Shown here one piece after another: positions 1-8,739 of a DNA stretch of 42,977 nt. The stretch comes from an uncultured Ruminococcus sp. (lineage in GTDB: Bacteria; Bacillota; Clostridia; Oscillospirales; Ruminococcaceae). A program made the translations under genes and the position numbers. The stretch is taken from contig CASEVP010000030.1 in the NCBI GenBank assembly GCA_949291345.1, positions 1 through 42,977 on the forward strand, read 5' to 3'. Positions within the stretch are counted from its first letter, which is position 1, and each line of letters starts with the position of its first letter. Under the pieces are notes generated by a model that saw only the letters and a program-made list of their open reading frames with translations, had not been told where the DNA came from and ran no database searches.

Positions 1-702
1 GTTGACTGCACCCCAGTCGCTGACAACAAATCCGTCAAATCCCCATTCTCCGCGTAGTATATCGGTTAATGCTTCGTGATTTTCTGCTGCATATACGCCA
101 TTGATTCTGTTATAGGAACACATGACAGTCCATGGCTTTGCTTCTGTTATCGCGGTCTCAAATGGCGACAGATAGATTTCTTTTTCAGTTCGTTTTGACA
201 TGTTGGAGGAACTGCTCATGCGACGGTGTTCCTGATTGTTGGCGTAGAAATGTTTGATGCTGGTACCGACATGTTGGCTTTGAACGCCTTGTATAAAACT
301 TGCTGCAATTTTTCCTGCCACATAAGGGTCTTCTGAATAATATTCAAAATTTCTGCCGCAAAGAGGAGAACGCTTAATATTGACAGCCGGCCCCAGTAAT
401 ATACCGACATCTTCCGCCTGACATTCATTGCCCAGAGCTTTTCCCATTTTTTCCACTAGTGCACAGTCAAACGATGATGCTGTGGCACAGCCAGCCGGGA
501 AGCAAACAGCTTCAATGCTGTCATTTACGCCCAGGTGATCTCCCACTTCTTCCTGCTTGCGTAGTCCGTGTGGTCCATCACTCATCATCATTTTGGGTAC
601 GCCAAGACGTTCGATTGCTTTGGTGTGCCAAAAATCTTCGCCCGAGCACAACCCTGCCTTTTCTTCCAAAGTCATCTTAGATACAATTTCAGGAATATTC
701 AC
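1..702 (-). CDS. GH3 beta-glucosidase-type glycoside hydrolase, N-terminal part (runs off the window)
   Basis: The first 234 codons of a glycoside hydrolase family 3 protein are present; the C-terminal part lies beyond position 1. GH3 enzymes release terminal sugars from beta-glucosides and related oligosaccharides by a retaining mechanism. The start is GTG at 702, behind a strong AAAGGAGGT about 6 bases upstream. Family features visible in order are an N-terminal [22 protein letters not shown] near residue 40, [19 protein letters not shown] near residue 110, the KHFYANNQE segment, [10 protein letters not shown], and [11 protein letters not shown] at the cut edge. The Asp of SDW (residue 229) is the family's catalytic nucleophile, so the catalytic barrel is nearly complete here. 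No signal peptide is seen, so a cytoplasmic enzyme is likely. The upstream 703-938 gap shows no gene and no clear terminator, so it may be co-transcribed with the GH42 gene. Exact substrate is unknown. Confidence 0.93.
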   Translation of the reverse strand, partial: MNIPEIVSKMTLEEKAGLCSGEDFWHTKAIERLGVPKMMMSDGPHGLRKQEEVGDHLGVNDSIEAVCFPAGCATASSFDCALVEKMGKALGNECQAEDVGILLGPAVNIKRSPLCGRNFEYYSEDPYVAGKIAASFIQGVQSQHVGTSIKHFYANNQEHRRMSSSSNMSKRTEKEIYLSPFETAITEAKPWTVMCSYNRINGVYAAENHEALTDILRGEWGFDGFVVSDWGAVN

Positions 703-938
703 ACTTAACCTCCTTTAGATATCGTTCACATAAGAATACGCACATGTCTTTTCGGCAAATTTTTCCGCAAATGGAGTTGAAAAAAGTTATGATACATACA
801 GTGTGCCTGCGACTTTTTGCCTTGTTATTGACCTCATTATGCTTGAAAACCCGCATACGTTTCCTAAGTGGATGGGCTTTTATTTTTTCGGTATCCGCCG
901 TATGTTTCGTCAGAATGGTCTGTGATTTTTCTGTACTT

Positions 939-2993
939 TTATGGAGACTCTGTTTCTGCTGGTGTCAGTACCAGAAATGAATAGCCGTCGATGGTGACAT
1001 TGCCGGACAGTATGGTTCCAGTCAGTAGATTTCGATATGGCTGATCCAGTGACAGCAAAGCACTTTGTTCCAGAAAGTTCTGTACAAAGATTCGTTTGGC
1101 AGTGCCTTGTCTGCGCCATGTAATGCTAACACCATCCGGCACTTGTGCCTGTATTGCGCGTTCCAGCCCCAGTTGTGCTGCCAATTTGTCATAAAAATCA
1201 TAAAAAAATGCATCATCTGCCATAGAGCAGATTCGATATGCCATTCCATCACCAAAATGATTTTTGGTTAGTGCTGGTGCTCCTTTGTAAAAATCCGATT
1301 CATAAACGGCTAGCGTTTCACATGTTGTTTCGTGCACCACTTCGCATAGTTCCCGCAGTGCATATCGTTTGCCATTCCATGTCATATGGTTGGTTTCACA
1401 GTCATATAGACTATCCACTTCTTCTACCCAGAGTCCCAGTACATCGCTGAGTTTTTCCTGTGTGGCTTCTCCCAAAAAACATAGATCCGTTTCATTGACT
1501 ACACCGGTAAAACAGGTTGTTACCAGTGTGCCGCCCTTTTGTACAAATTTCCGGAGTTTGTCCTGTATGCCTTCTCGGAACATATACAGCATTGGAGCAA
1601 TCACAAGCGAATAGCCGTCCAGATCATAGGTGCTGTCTATCACGTCAATATTAATGCCGTTTTTCCAGAAATAGCTGTAGTTGCGGCGCAGGTTTCCAAA
1701 ATAGTCCAATCCTGCGTTCCGAGGTCCCCTGCAGCAGTCGAGTGCCCATTTGTTTTCTGGATCGTGGAGAATGCAAACTTGTGCCGGGGATTCACTGCCA
1801 TACACCAAATCGGATAGTTTTTCGAGATCGGCACCGATTTTTGCTACTTCCCGGAATGTTCGTGTATTTGCGGTTCCCGTATGAGAGATGACAGCAGAAT
1901 GAAATTTTTCACAGCTTCCCCGGCTTTGCCGCAGTTGAAAATACTGTCCGGAATCTGCGCCGTGTGCTACTGCATTGATCACGGAAAGTGCATGCATACC
2001 GGGTTTTTTTAGTTTGCTGACTGCCTGCCAGTTGGTGGCACTGGGTGTGCATTCCATCAATAAAAATGGTCTCTTTTTCAGTGAGCGCATCATGTCATGC
2101 GTAAAAGAACATTCTTTTGCTATCTCTGTGTTTCCCCATGGATTGTGCCATTCAGGATAGTTGTCCCAGCTGATGACGTCAAGTATTTCTCGGAACTGGT
2201 AATAATTTAATTCATATGTATACCAATTCATCATATTGGTCGTTACCGGAATCGATGGATCCACTGCTTTTACCGTATCAATTTCCATTTTCATAAAGGA
2301 AACGGTTTGCTCGGTAACAAATCGCCGCCAGTCGATGCTTAGTCCATGAACAGAATCTTCCCCAATAGGGCTGGGGCTGTGCACCTGTGCCCAATCAGTG
2401 TATGTATGGGACCAAAAATTTGTCCACCAAGCGTGGTTCAATGCATCAAGCGTACCATATTTATTTTTTACCCATTGGCGAAAAGCCTCCTGGCACAGCG
2501 GGCAATGGCACTCTCCTCCGAATTCATTGGAAATATGCCAAAGAATCACACCTGGATGGCGGGCATACCGTTTGGCCAGTGTTTTGTCAATCTTTTGTAC
2601 TCGTTCCCGATATGCTGGTGAAGTGTAGCAGTGATTGTGCCTTTGTCCATATAGATTCCGCATGCCATCCGAACGAACCCGCAGTACTTCCGGATATTCT
2701 GCGGCCAGCCATTGTGGTCTGGAACCAGAAGGTGTTGCCAGAATGGTATATATGCCATTTGCATATAGCTTGTCAATGATGCTGTCCAGCCATTCCATGG
2801 TATAGTGATCTTTTTTGGGTTCCAGATTTGCCCATGAAAAGACCCCAAGAGTCACGCAGTTGATGTTTGCCTGCTGAAACAGATGTATGTCTTCTTCTAG
2901 GATTTCCGGGCAGTTCAGCCACTGTTCGGGATTGTAGTCTCCGCCGTGCAGCATATGGGGAAATTTTGGTGTTAATGGGGTGTGTTTCTTCAT
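939..2993 (-). CDS. GH42 beta-galactosidase
   Basis: A complete family 42 beta-galactosidase of 684 residues, a normal length. It hydrolyses terminal beta-galactosides, in gut bacteria usually short galacto- or galactan oligosaccharides. N-terminal GGDYNPEQW is the family signature. The acid/base Glu lies in WHISNEFGGE (residue 157) and the nucleophile Glu in PFLLMECTPS (residue 314). Four Cys (NHC at 122, then the CHCPLC cluster at 162, 164 and 167) match the GH42 structural zinc site. I start it at ATG 2993 because the AAAAGGA site is about 10 bases upstream. A GTG in frame at 3002 would sit only one base from that site. There is no signal peptide, so the enzyme is predicted cytoplasmic. 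It lies upstream of the GH3 gene on the same strand, which suggests a small sugar-utilisation operon, but no transporter or regulator is inside the window. Confidence 0.95.
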   Translation of the reverse strand: MKKHTPLTPKFPHMLHGGDYNPEQWLNCPEILEEDIHLFQQANINCVTLGVFSWANLEPKKDHYTMEWLDSIIDKLYANGIYTILATPSGSRPQWLAAEYPEVLRVRSDGMRNLYGQRHNHCYTSPAYRERVQKIDKTLAKRYARHPGVILWHISNEFGGECHCPLCQEAFRQWVKNKYGTLDALNHAWWTNFWSHTYTDWAQVHSPSPIGEDSVHGLSIDWRRFVTEQTVSFMKMEIDTVKAVDPSIPVTTNMMNWYTYELNYYQFREILDVISWDNYPEWHNPWGNTEIAKECSFTHDMMRSLKKRPFLLMECTPSATNWQAVSKLKKPGMHALSVINAVAHGADSGQYFQLRQSRGSCEKFHSAVISHTGTANTRTFREVAKIGADLEKLSDLVYGSESPAQVCILHDPENKWALDCCRGPRNAGLDYFGNLRRNYSYFWKNGINIDVIDSTYDLDGYSLVIAPMLYMFREGIQDKLRKFVQKGGTLVTTCFTGVVNETDLCFLGEATQEKLSDVLGLWVEEVDSLYDCETNHMTWNGKRYALRELCEVVHETTCETLAVYESDFYKGAPALTKNHFGDGMAYRICSMADDAFFYDFYDKLAAQLGLERAIQAQVPDGVSITWRRQGTAKRIFVQNFLEQSALLSLDQPYRNLLTGTILSGNVTIDGYSFLVLTPAETESP

Positions 2994-3056
2994 CTTACGC
3001 ACATCCTTTTATGTTGTTCCAATTTTATTACTTAAAATAATCAGCATATTCGAATT

Positions 3057-3230
3057 AAGGCAACACCGTATAAAAACCGCCTGAAGGCGTGGTACGCCAT
3101 AAACTTGTTCTTTTTGTCATATTGTTTCAATATTCCTTGACATAAACGATGCTGTCTACGTCATTTTTGTTTAATCTAACGAAAAATCAAACTTTGTTTC
3201 TGACATTCAATCTTTGTATAGTGTTGCCTT
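3057..3230. repeat. MITE-like element with imperfect terminal inverted repeats
   Basis: A 174-base non-coding stretch is bounded by AAGGCAACACCGTATA on the left and the inverted TATAGTGTTGCCTT on the right. Ten bases at each tip match perfectly, followed by a shared TATA. The interior is AT-rich, carries no ORF of note, and has a short hairpin (GGCGT/ACGCC) near 3086-3098. No clear target duplication is seen at the edges. It fills most of the gap between the GH42 gene and aroK. The tip sequence resembles the palindrome at 12291-12334, which supports a repeated family. It could instead be a simple chance dyad. Confidence 0.45.
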
Positions 3231-3284
3231 TTCTTACACCAATATTGCAATGTGTTTTTTAATATGATTTTGGTTACCGTAGGA

Positions 3285-3791
3285 CTATTGCTGCGGTTTT
3301 AATTCCAGTTCCCTTATAATCCTTTCTGCCATCTGCTGAGGCGATGCACCGCCGGGAACGGTGTGTGAAGCGTGCATGCGGTAGATTACCGAACGCCGGT
3401 TAAATAGGTCTTCCAGTTCTGTTTTTGCACTGCGCTGAACAATGGGACGGTTGGTGTCGCCTTTAATGCGTTGGTAGCATGTGCGGAAAGATTCGTTTAG
3501 GAATACCACTTTACCATTTCTGCGGGCATAGGCGGCACTGTCAGCATTGAGCATGGCACCTCCGCCGCAGGAAATAACTGCATTTTTTTCACAGAGTGTT
3601 CGAATCGCTTGTGCTTCTTTTTTTCGAAAATATGGTTCGCCTTTTTTCTCAAAGATCTCCGGAATTGACATGCCCTCATTTTGTACAATATAGGCATCGG
3701 TGTCGATAAGAGGCAAACCCAGTTTTTGTGCCAGAATGCTGCCTACGGTGGTTTTTCCGCAGCCCATAAATCCACATAAAAATATGGTCAT
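3285..3791 (-). CDS. aroK: Shikimate kinase
   Basis: Catalyses ATP-dependent 3-phosphorylation of shikimate, the fifth step of the chorismate (aromatic amino acid) pathway, in the cytoplasm. The protein has 168 residues, typical for the family. Visible motifs are the P-loop GFMGCGKTT (residues 7-15), the Asp of DTD near residue 32 that binds shikimate and magnesium, Arg56 in PYFRKKE, the glycine-rich CGGG (75-78) and the lid-region NRPIVQ. ATG at 3791 is preceded by AAAGGAGAT. It lies 15 bases downstream of aroE, the preceding pathway enzyme, and is the last gene of the fabD-aroE-aroK group. No terminator is obvious after it; the repeat at 3057-3230 follows. Confidence 0.96.
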   Translation of the reverse strand: MTIFLCGFMGCGKTTVGSILAQKLGLPLIDTDAYIVQNEGMSIPEIFEKKGEPYFRKKEAQAIRTLCEKNAVISCGGGAMLNADSAAYARRNGKVVFLNESFRTCYQRIKGDTNRPIVQRSAKTELEDLFNRRSVIYRMHASHTVPGGASPQQMAERIIRELELKPQQ

Positions 3792-3806
3792 ATTGCAGTA
3801 TCTCCT

Positions 3807-4646
3807 TTACTTGGAACCGTTCTGGTCATCAATTTGCTTTTCCATTTCTGTGATGATGGAGTCAATCTGCTCGTGAGTAAAACTGCCGTTGTACCAGATC
3901 TCGTGTGCTCGGACTGCTTGAAGTACCAGCATTGCGGCGCCGCCTTTTGCTGTTTTTCCCTGAGCCAGTGCCTTGCGTAAAAAGAGCGTTTTTGTGGGAT
4001 TATAAATCACATCAAAAAAATAGGATGCTTTGTCGATTAGCTCGTCTGGTACTGGGCAGGCGTCTGTTTTTGGATACATACCTACAGGGGATGCGTTGAT
4101 AATTACGTCAAATGCATCATGAATATCTGCTGTGATGGCATAGCGTACTTTAGCATCCGGCATAGCAGATTGGATTTCGTTGAGAAAAGTCTCGACCAGA
4201 GCCTTGTCCTGTGGAATGATGCCGATAGTGAGGTCTGCACCGCTGCGCAGTGCTTCGGTGGCGATCATTCTGCCTACACCGCCGCAGCCAATAAGCAATA
4301 CTTTGCCGTCCATGGGATAGTCCTTGACAGACATGGTAAAACCGTCACAGTCGGTGTTGTAGCCGATCAGTTTTCCATCTTTATTGTTGACACAGTTGAC
4401 AGAGTTGTAGCGTTTGGCACTTTCGTCCATACTGTCTATCATAGGAATGATCGCCATTTTATGGGGAATTGTGATATTAAATCCGTTAAATCCACGGAGA
4501 AACGGTTCTTTACCGATGAGGTGTTCCGGTGCGATGTCCGTTAGGGTATAGTCCGCTTTTTTACCGGACATCGCAAAAAGGCGTTCGTGGATAAAGGGGG
4601 ACATGGAATGCCCGAGGGGATGCCCGATCAGGGTGTATTGTTCCAT
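3807..4646 (-). CDS. aroE: Shikimate dehydrogenase (NADP+)
   Basis: Reduces 3-dehydroshikimate to shikimate with NADPH, the fourth step of the chorismate pathway. The protein has 279 residues. The N-terminal substrate domain has GHPLGHSMSP (8-17), the catalytic Lys63 in NITIPHK and Asp100 in GYNTDCDGF. The Rossmann domain has LIGCGGVGR (118-126) and the C-terminal part has NASPVGMYP and GGAAMLVLQA. The ATG overlaps the fabD stop as TAATG, so translation is probably coupled to fabD. Its ribosome site lies within the fabD end. Pairing with aroK next door shows a small aromatic-pathway unit attached to a fatty-acid gene. Confidence 0.96.
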   Translation of the reverse strand: MEQYTLIGHPLGHSMSPFIHERLFAMSGKKADYTLTDIAPEHLIGKEPFLRGFNGFNITIPHKMAIIPMIDSMDESAKRYNSVNCVNNKDGKLIGYNTDCDGFTMSVKDYPMDGKVLLIGCGGVGRMIATEALRSGADLTIGIIPQDKALVETFLNEIQSAMPDAKVRYAITADIHDAFDVIINASPVGMYPKTDACPVPDELIDKASYFFDVIYNPTKTLFLRKALAQGKTAKGGAAMLVLQAVRAHEIWYNGSFTHEQIDSIITEMEKQIDDQNGSK

Positions 4647-5557
4647 TATGCAAAAACTCCTTCCAATGTTTCACAATTTTCGCAGTTTTTTGCAGTAACG
4701 CCCTTGAGCGTTTTTTTCACCAAACCGGTTAGTACGTTCTTCGGCCCAAATTCTACAAAGGTATCAATGCCGTTTGCCTGCATTGCTGCCAGTTCGTCCG
4801 TAAAGCGAACGGGAGAAACGATGTGTTGTGCCAGTACTTTCGGCATATCCGTAAAATCGGTGCGGATATCACCCAATATATTAGAATAGAACGGCACATT
4901 GGGTTCTTGGAATGTAACATTACGGATTGCCTTATAGAAAGCATCCGCAGCCGGCTGCATAAGCTTTGTATGAAATGCACTTGCCACAGCCAGTGGAACG
5001 GCACGTGCTTTTAGGGCTGTGCAAGCAGCGGCAGCGCGCTCAACTGCTTCTTTTTCACCGGCGATAACGGTTTGTACAGCAGAGTTGTAGTTTGCCGGAA
5101 TGACATAGCCGTCGATTTCGCTGCAGATGCGTTCTACTTCAGCAGGTGCAAGTTTGAGAATTGCAGTCATAGCACCGTTAGCATTTTTGGCAGCTTCGTC
5201 CATGGCAATGGAGCGGGCTTTGATTACCCGGAATCCGTCCTCTAGAGAAAGCATGCCGCAAGCGACCATAGCCGCATATTCGCCTAAAGAGTGTCCGGCA
5301 ACAGCGTCATATGTAAATCCACGTTTTTTGGCAGCTTCTAAGCAGACCAGAGAAGTTGCCATGATAGCGGGCTGCGCATAAATGGTGTGTGCCAGCGTCT
5401 GGGCATCACTGTCGGCAATGATGGCATAAAGATCAAAGCCTAATATTTCAGAAGCGATCTCATAAATTTCCTCCAGAGAAGCGTCTTTCTGAATCAAGTC
5501 AAGCCCCATTTTTTCGTATTGAGAACCCTGTCCAGAAAAAAGTGCAATTGTTGCCAT
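4646..5557 (-). CDS. fabD: Malonyl-CoA:ACP transacylase
   Basis: Transfers malonyl from malonyl-CoA to holo-ACP, producing the extender for fatty-acid elongation. With the start at ATG 5557 it has 303 residues, the usual size; an upstream extension to 5671 has no family character. FSGQGSQ (7-13), the nucleophile Ser90 in GHSLGEY, Arg115 in KARS and the catalytic His196 in SAFHT are all present. An AAAGGAA site is about 12 bases upstream. The gene is oriented opposite to the fabH-acpP operon, although it is usually inside it, and it heads a unit with aroE and aroK. It is likely to share the 5558-5831 control region with fabH. I could not settle on its promoter. Confidence 0.96.
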   Translation of the reverse strand: MATIALFSGQGSQYEKMGLDLIQKDASLEEIYEIASEILGFDLYAIIADSDAQTLAHTIYAQPAIMATSLVCLEAAKKRGFTYDAVAGHSLGEYAAMVACGMLSLEDGFRVIKARSIAMDEAAKNANGAMTAILKLAPAEVERICSEIDGYVIPANYNSAVQTVIAGEKEAVERAAAACTALKARAVPLAVASAFHTKLMQPAADAFYKAIRNVTFQEPNVPFYSNILGDIRTDFTDMPKVLAQHIVSPVRFTDELAAMQANGIDTFVEFGPKNVLTGLVKKTLKGVTAKNCENCETLEGVFA

Positions 5558-5582
5558 AAATCGAACCATTCCTTTCTTATAA

Positions 5583-5690
5583 GTTGCACAAAATGCACAG
5601 AATAAACAGTGGGTATTTGTGCAAAAAATAGTATTTCGTTCGCCTGCGATTGAAAAACCATAGGGAAACATTGCAAAATGTGCAAAAATA
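5583..5690. promoter_or_regulatory. Repeated TGTGCAAAA-type motifs in the fabD/fabH divergent control region
   Basis: Three related words occur between the divergent genes: TTGCACAAAATGCAC near 5584-5598, TTTGTGCAAAAAATA near 5617-5631 and ATGTGCAAAAATATT near 5679-5693. The last lies between the -35 and -10 of the fabH promoter. Such placement fits a repressor operator controlling both directions. Firmicutes use FapR or FabT for this job, but I cannot match these words to a known consensus and neither regulator gene is in the window. The region is AT-rich, so chance repetition is possible. Confidence 0.35.
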
Positions 5691-5699
5691 TTCTATAAT
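5671..5699 (+). promoter_or_regulatory. SigA-type promoter of the fabH-accA operon
   Basis: TTGCAA at 5671-5676 and a perfect TATAAT at 5694-5699 are separated by exactly 17 bases. The start of transcription should be near 5706, giving a leader of about 125 bases before fabH. A possible operator word overlaps the spacer. Confidence 0.75.
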
Positions 5700-5831
5700 A
5701 GAAAGTGTATCCTATGATTGCAGGGGAGCGATTTCCTTGCAGAACGCATAGAAACGAAGGTTTCGTTACGTTCTCTACCTATCATAACACAAAATCATGA
5801 AAGAGACAAGAGGAACGGAGGAATTTTTTAC

Positions 5832-6839
5832 ATGGGTATTCGTGTTTTGGGAACAGGCAGTTATACACCGGCGTATCAGGTGACCAACGATGACATGGCA
5901 AAGCTCGTAGAGACAAACGACGAGTGGATTCGCACCCGTACGGGCATCGGCACACGTCACATTTCGGACGGAGAACCTACGTGGTATATGGGTGCTGAAG
6001 CGGCAAAAAAAGCGATTGCAGATGCAGGAATAGACCCTGCTGAGATCGGTTTGGTGATTGATACTACCATCACGCCGGAATACTGCACGCCATCGATGTC
6101 CTGCATCATTCAGAGAGAGGTAGGAGCGGTTGATGCAGCATGTTTCGACTTGAATGCGGCATGTTCTGGATTTGTTTATGCTGTAGATACGGCACATCGC
6201 TTTTTGCAGACGGACAGCAGCATGAAATATGCGCTGATTGTGGCAAATGAGAGCTTATCCAAAATCACAAATTATAGCGATCGTTCCTCTTGTATATTGT
6301 TTGGAGACGGTGCAGCAGCAGTAGTCATTGCATATGCAGAAAAGGCGCTGTATTCCAGTTATCTGGGAGCAGATGGTACAGGAGCAAAGTATTTGTATGC
6401 CCACAGTGCACTGCCGGTGTCCCCCTTTGTGAAACCGGAACGTGCGGCACGGTATGATGATCACATGGGCGCTGGGCCGAAGGGTTGGGAGCACACGATG
6501 TTGCAGGAAGGTCGTGAGGTGTACAAGTTTGCCACACAAGCTATGCCAAAGGCTGCTGCAATGGCGGCACAAAAGATTGGGATGCAATTGGATGAAATTG
6601 ATAAATTTGTCCCGCATCAGGCAAATATGCGCATTATCGAAACCGCTATGAAACACATCAAACAGCCCATGGAAAAAGTGATCGTTAATATTGCGTATCA
6701 CGGCAATACTTCCAGTGCTTCCATACCCATTGCGTTCGATGAAGCGGTACGGGAGGGCAAGATACAGCGTGGTGAAAAAGTTTGCCTAGTAGGATTTGGT
6801 GCCGGGCTGACTTATGCGGCGTTAATCATGGAATATTGA
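5832..6839 (+). CDS. fabH: 3-oxoacyl-ACP synthase III (KAS III)
   Basis: Starts fatty-acid synthesis by condensing an acyl-CoA with malonyl-ACP. The product from ATG 5832 has 335 residues, as expected; an in-frame extension from 5718 crosses the promoter leader and has no family match. GGAGGA lies about 10 bases upstream of the chosen ATG. The catalytic triad is complete: Cys111 in NAACSGF, His262 in VPHQANMR and Asn292 in YHGNTSSAS. DEWIRTRTGI near residue 30 is the CoA-binding signature. It is the first gene of the plus-strand operon and is followed by fabK after about 95 bases. Confidence 0.97.
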   Translation: MGIRVLGTGSYTPAYQVTNDDMAKLVETNDEWIRTRTGIGTRHISDGEPTWYMGAEAAKKAIADAGIDPAEIGLVIDTTITPEYCTPSMSCIIQREVGAVDAACFDLNAACSGFVYAVDTAHRFLQTDSSMKYALIVANESLSKITNYSDRSSCILFGDGAAAVVIAYAEKALYSSYLGADGTGAKYLYAHSALPVSPFVKPERAARYDDHMGAGPKGWEHTMLQEGREVYKFATQAMPKAAAMAAQKIGMQLDEIDKFVPHQANMRIIETAMKHIKQPMEKVIVNIAYHGNTSSASIPIAFDEAVREGKIQRGEKVCLVGFGAGLTYAALIMEY

Positions 6840-6933
6840 TGCAGGAGCAGAAAAACAGAAAAAAGTTGTCCGGAGGCAGAAATTGTGTGGGAAAATGACG
6901 GCAGTCTCTGGGCTTTTCAAACGAAAGGAAAAA

Positions 6934-7863
6934 ATGATGGAAACAAGAATTACCAAGTTATTGGGTAGTAAGTACCCGATGATTCAAGGCGGTATGGCGT
7001 GGATTGCAGAGAGCACGCTGGCGTCCGCAGTTTCGAATGCAGGCGCAGTGGGCTTGATTGCAGGCGGCAGTGCACCGATCGACTATCTGCGGGAGCAGAT
7101 CCGGATATGTAAAGAGAAAACAAAAAATCCGTTCGGTGTCAATATCATGTTGATGAGCCCGAACGCCGATGATCTGGCGCAGCTGGTCATTGATGAGCAT
7201 GTACCGATTGTCACTACTGGTGCCGGCAATCCAGGCAAATACATGGAGGCATGGAAAAATGCTGGTATTAAGGTGATACCGGTGGTGCCTAGTGTGGCGT
7301 TGGCGAAGCGCATGGAGCGTTCTGGGGCAGATGCGCTTGTGGCAGAAGGAACAGAGTCTGGTGGTCATATTGGCATGAATACCACCATGTGCCTGGTACC
7401 GCAGGTCGTGGATGCTGTTGATATTCCGGTCATTGCAGCAGGTGGAATCGCAGACGGCAGAGGTATTGCAGCAGCATTTATGCTGGGTGCAGAAGGTGTA
7501 CAGCTAGGGACTCGTTTCCTGGCAACAGAAGAGTGTCAGATTCATCCCAAATATAAGGAACTGGTGCTGAAGGCAAAGGATACGGACAACCAGATCACTG
7601 GATTTTATTCCGGCAGCCCGTGCCGCGGCATCAAAACCAAATATACAAAGAAGCTGCAGGCAATGGAAAAGGCAGCCTGTCCGCCGGAGGATTTTGAGGC
7701 AATGACGGTTGGATCTCTGCGCAAGGCAGTAGTGGACGGCAACGTGGAAGAAGGCTCGTTCCTGTGCGGGTTGATCGCCGGAATGGTACACGATGTCAAA
7801 CCTTGTCGGGAGGTAATTGAAGAAATGTGGCAGCAGGCGTACCAGCTGCTGGGAAAAGCATAA
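6934..7863 (+). CDS. fabK: Enoyl-ACP reductase II, FMN-dependent
   Basis: Reduces trans-2-enoyl-ACP in the last step of each elongation cycle. FabK is a flavin TIM-barrel enzyme of the nitronate-monooxygenase-like family, unrelated to FabI and known to resist triclosan. Motifs include YPMIQGGMAW at the N terminus, TTGAGNPGKY, the GGHIGMNTTM loop and IPVIAAGGIADGRG with GAEGVQLGTRF for FMN phosphate. The start is ATG 6934 (ATG 6937 is equally possible), behind AAAGGAA. A TTG at 6883 also has a GGAGG site, but the extra 17 residues do not look conserved. No fabI is in the window, so this appears to be the main enoyl reductase here. Confidence 0.95.
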   Translation: MMETRITKLLGSKYPMIQGGMAWIAESTLASAVSNAGAVGLIAGGSAPIDYLREQIRICKEKTKNPFGVNIMLMSPNADDLAQLVIDEHVPIVTTGAGNPGKYMEAWKNAGIKVIPVVPSVALAKRMERSGADALVAEGTESGGHIGMNTTMCLVPQVVDAVDIPVIAAGGIADGRGIAAAFMLGAEGVQLGTRFLATEECQIHPKYKELVLKAKDTDNQITGFYSGSPCRGIKTKYTKKLQAMEKAACPPEDFEAMTVGSLRKAVVDGNVEEGSFLCGLIAGMVHDVKPCREVIEEMWQQAYQLLGKA

Positions 7864-7904
7864 GTAAAAGACAGACAACAGACGGAAAGGAAGGTTCATC
7901 ATAA

Positions 7905-8645
7905 ATGGCAACAGCATTGATTACAGGAGCATCTCAGGGAATCGGAGCGTGTATCGCAGTGCGTTTGGCACAGGATGGATATCATATTGCAATCAATCAT
8001 TTTCCCAGTGATACAGATCGGGAAAATGCAGAAAAAGTGGCACAGCAGTGCCGTGCATTGGGTGTAGAGGCAGAATTGTTTGCAGCAAACGTGGCAGACT
8101 ATGCCCAGTGTGAAGCGATGACAAAAGCAGTTAAGGAACGGTTTGGTACAATTGATGCATTGGTTAATAACGCAGGCATTACGAAAGACGGTTTGATGGT
8201 ACGCATGACGGAAGAACAGTATGACGCTGTCATTGCGGTCAACCAGAAGAGTGTGTTCAATATGATGAAATTGGTGGGAACGATTATGATGCGTCAACGC
8301 CACGGCAGGATTGTCAGTCTTGCCTCTGTGGCAGGTCTGTATGGCAATCCGGGACAGATTAATTATTCCGCATCTAAAGCGGCTGTTATCGGTATGACCA
8401 AGACCATTGCCAAAGAATTGGGTGCAAGAGGGGTAACAGTCAATGCGGTAGCACCTGGCTTTATTCAGACGCCAATGACAGATGCATTGACCGAAGAGCA
8501 GCGCAACAAGATGTTGGAATTGGTGGCAATGAAACGCTACGGCGATCCCAAAGAAGTTGCAAGTGTAGTGTCTTTCCTGTGCTCAGATGATGCAAGTTAT
8601 GTGACTGGTCAGACCATCGAAATCTCCGGCGGTCTGATGATGTAA
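7905..8645 (+). CDS. fabG: 3-oxoacyl-ACP reductase
   Basis: Reduces 3-oxoacyl-ACP to 3-hydroxyacyl-ACP with NADPH. A short-chain dehydrogenase of 246 residues, the standard FabG length. The cofactor motif TGASQGIG (7-14), NNAG (88-91), and the catalytic Ser141, Tyr154 and Lys158 (in YSASK) are present, and the C terminus ends in ISGGLMM as in most FabG proteins. AAAGGAAGG lies upstream of ATG 7905. The gene sits between fabK and fabF in the usual order, except that fabD, normally between fabK and fabG, has moved to the opposite strand. Confidence 0.96.
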   Translation: MATALITGASQGIGACIAVRLAQDGYHIAINHFPSDTDRENAEKVAQQCRALGVEAELFAANVADYAQCEAMTKAVKERFGTIDALVNNAGITKDGLMVRMTEEQYDAVIAVNQKSVFNMMKLVGTIMMRQRHGRIVSLASVAGLYGNPGQINYSASKAAVIGMTKTIAKELGARGVTVNAVAPGFIQTPMTDALTEEQRNKMLELVAMKRYGDPKEVASVVSFLCSDDASYVTGQTIEISGGLMM

Positions 8646-8649
8646 GCAG

Positions 8650-8739
8650 ATGCTGGAATACGGACAAATAGATGTAATCGGAAGATTGGAATATCTGGGA
8701 AAGGAGCATGTCGCAGGACCGCGGCAGAGAATGATATGA
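8650..8739 (+). CDS. Possible 29-residue leader ORF overlapping the fabF start
   Basis: ATG at 8650 opens a reading frame of 29 codons that fills the whole fabG-fabF gap. Its TGA at 8737-8739 overlaps the fabF ATG in the ATGA arrangement typical of translational coupling. It is rich in charged residues and has no recognised domain. Its own ribosome site is weak, and so is fabF's (only GCAGAGA nearby), so a coupled small ORF is an attractive explanation for fabF translation. A chance open frame of this length is common, so this is speculative. Confidence 0.3.
   Translation: MLEYGQIDVIGRLEYLGKEHVAGPRQRMI

Noticed and set aside
5718..5831. N-terminal extension of fabH
   Set aside because: The extra 38 residues cover the transcribed leader, and the strong GGAGGA and family start both point to 5832.
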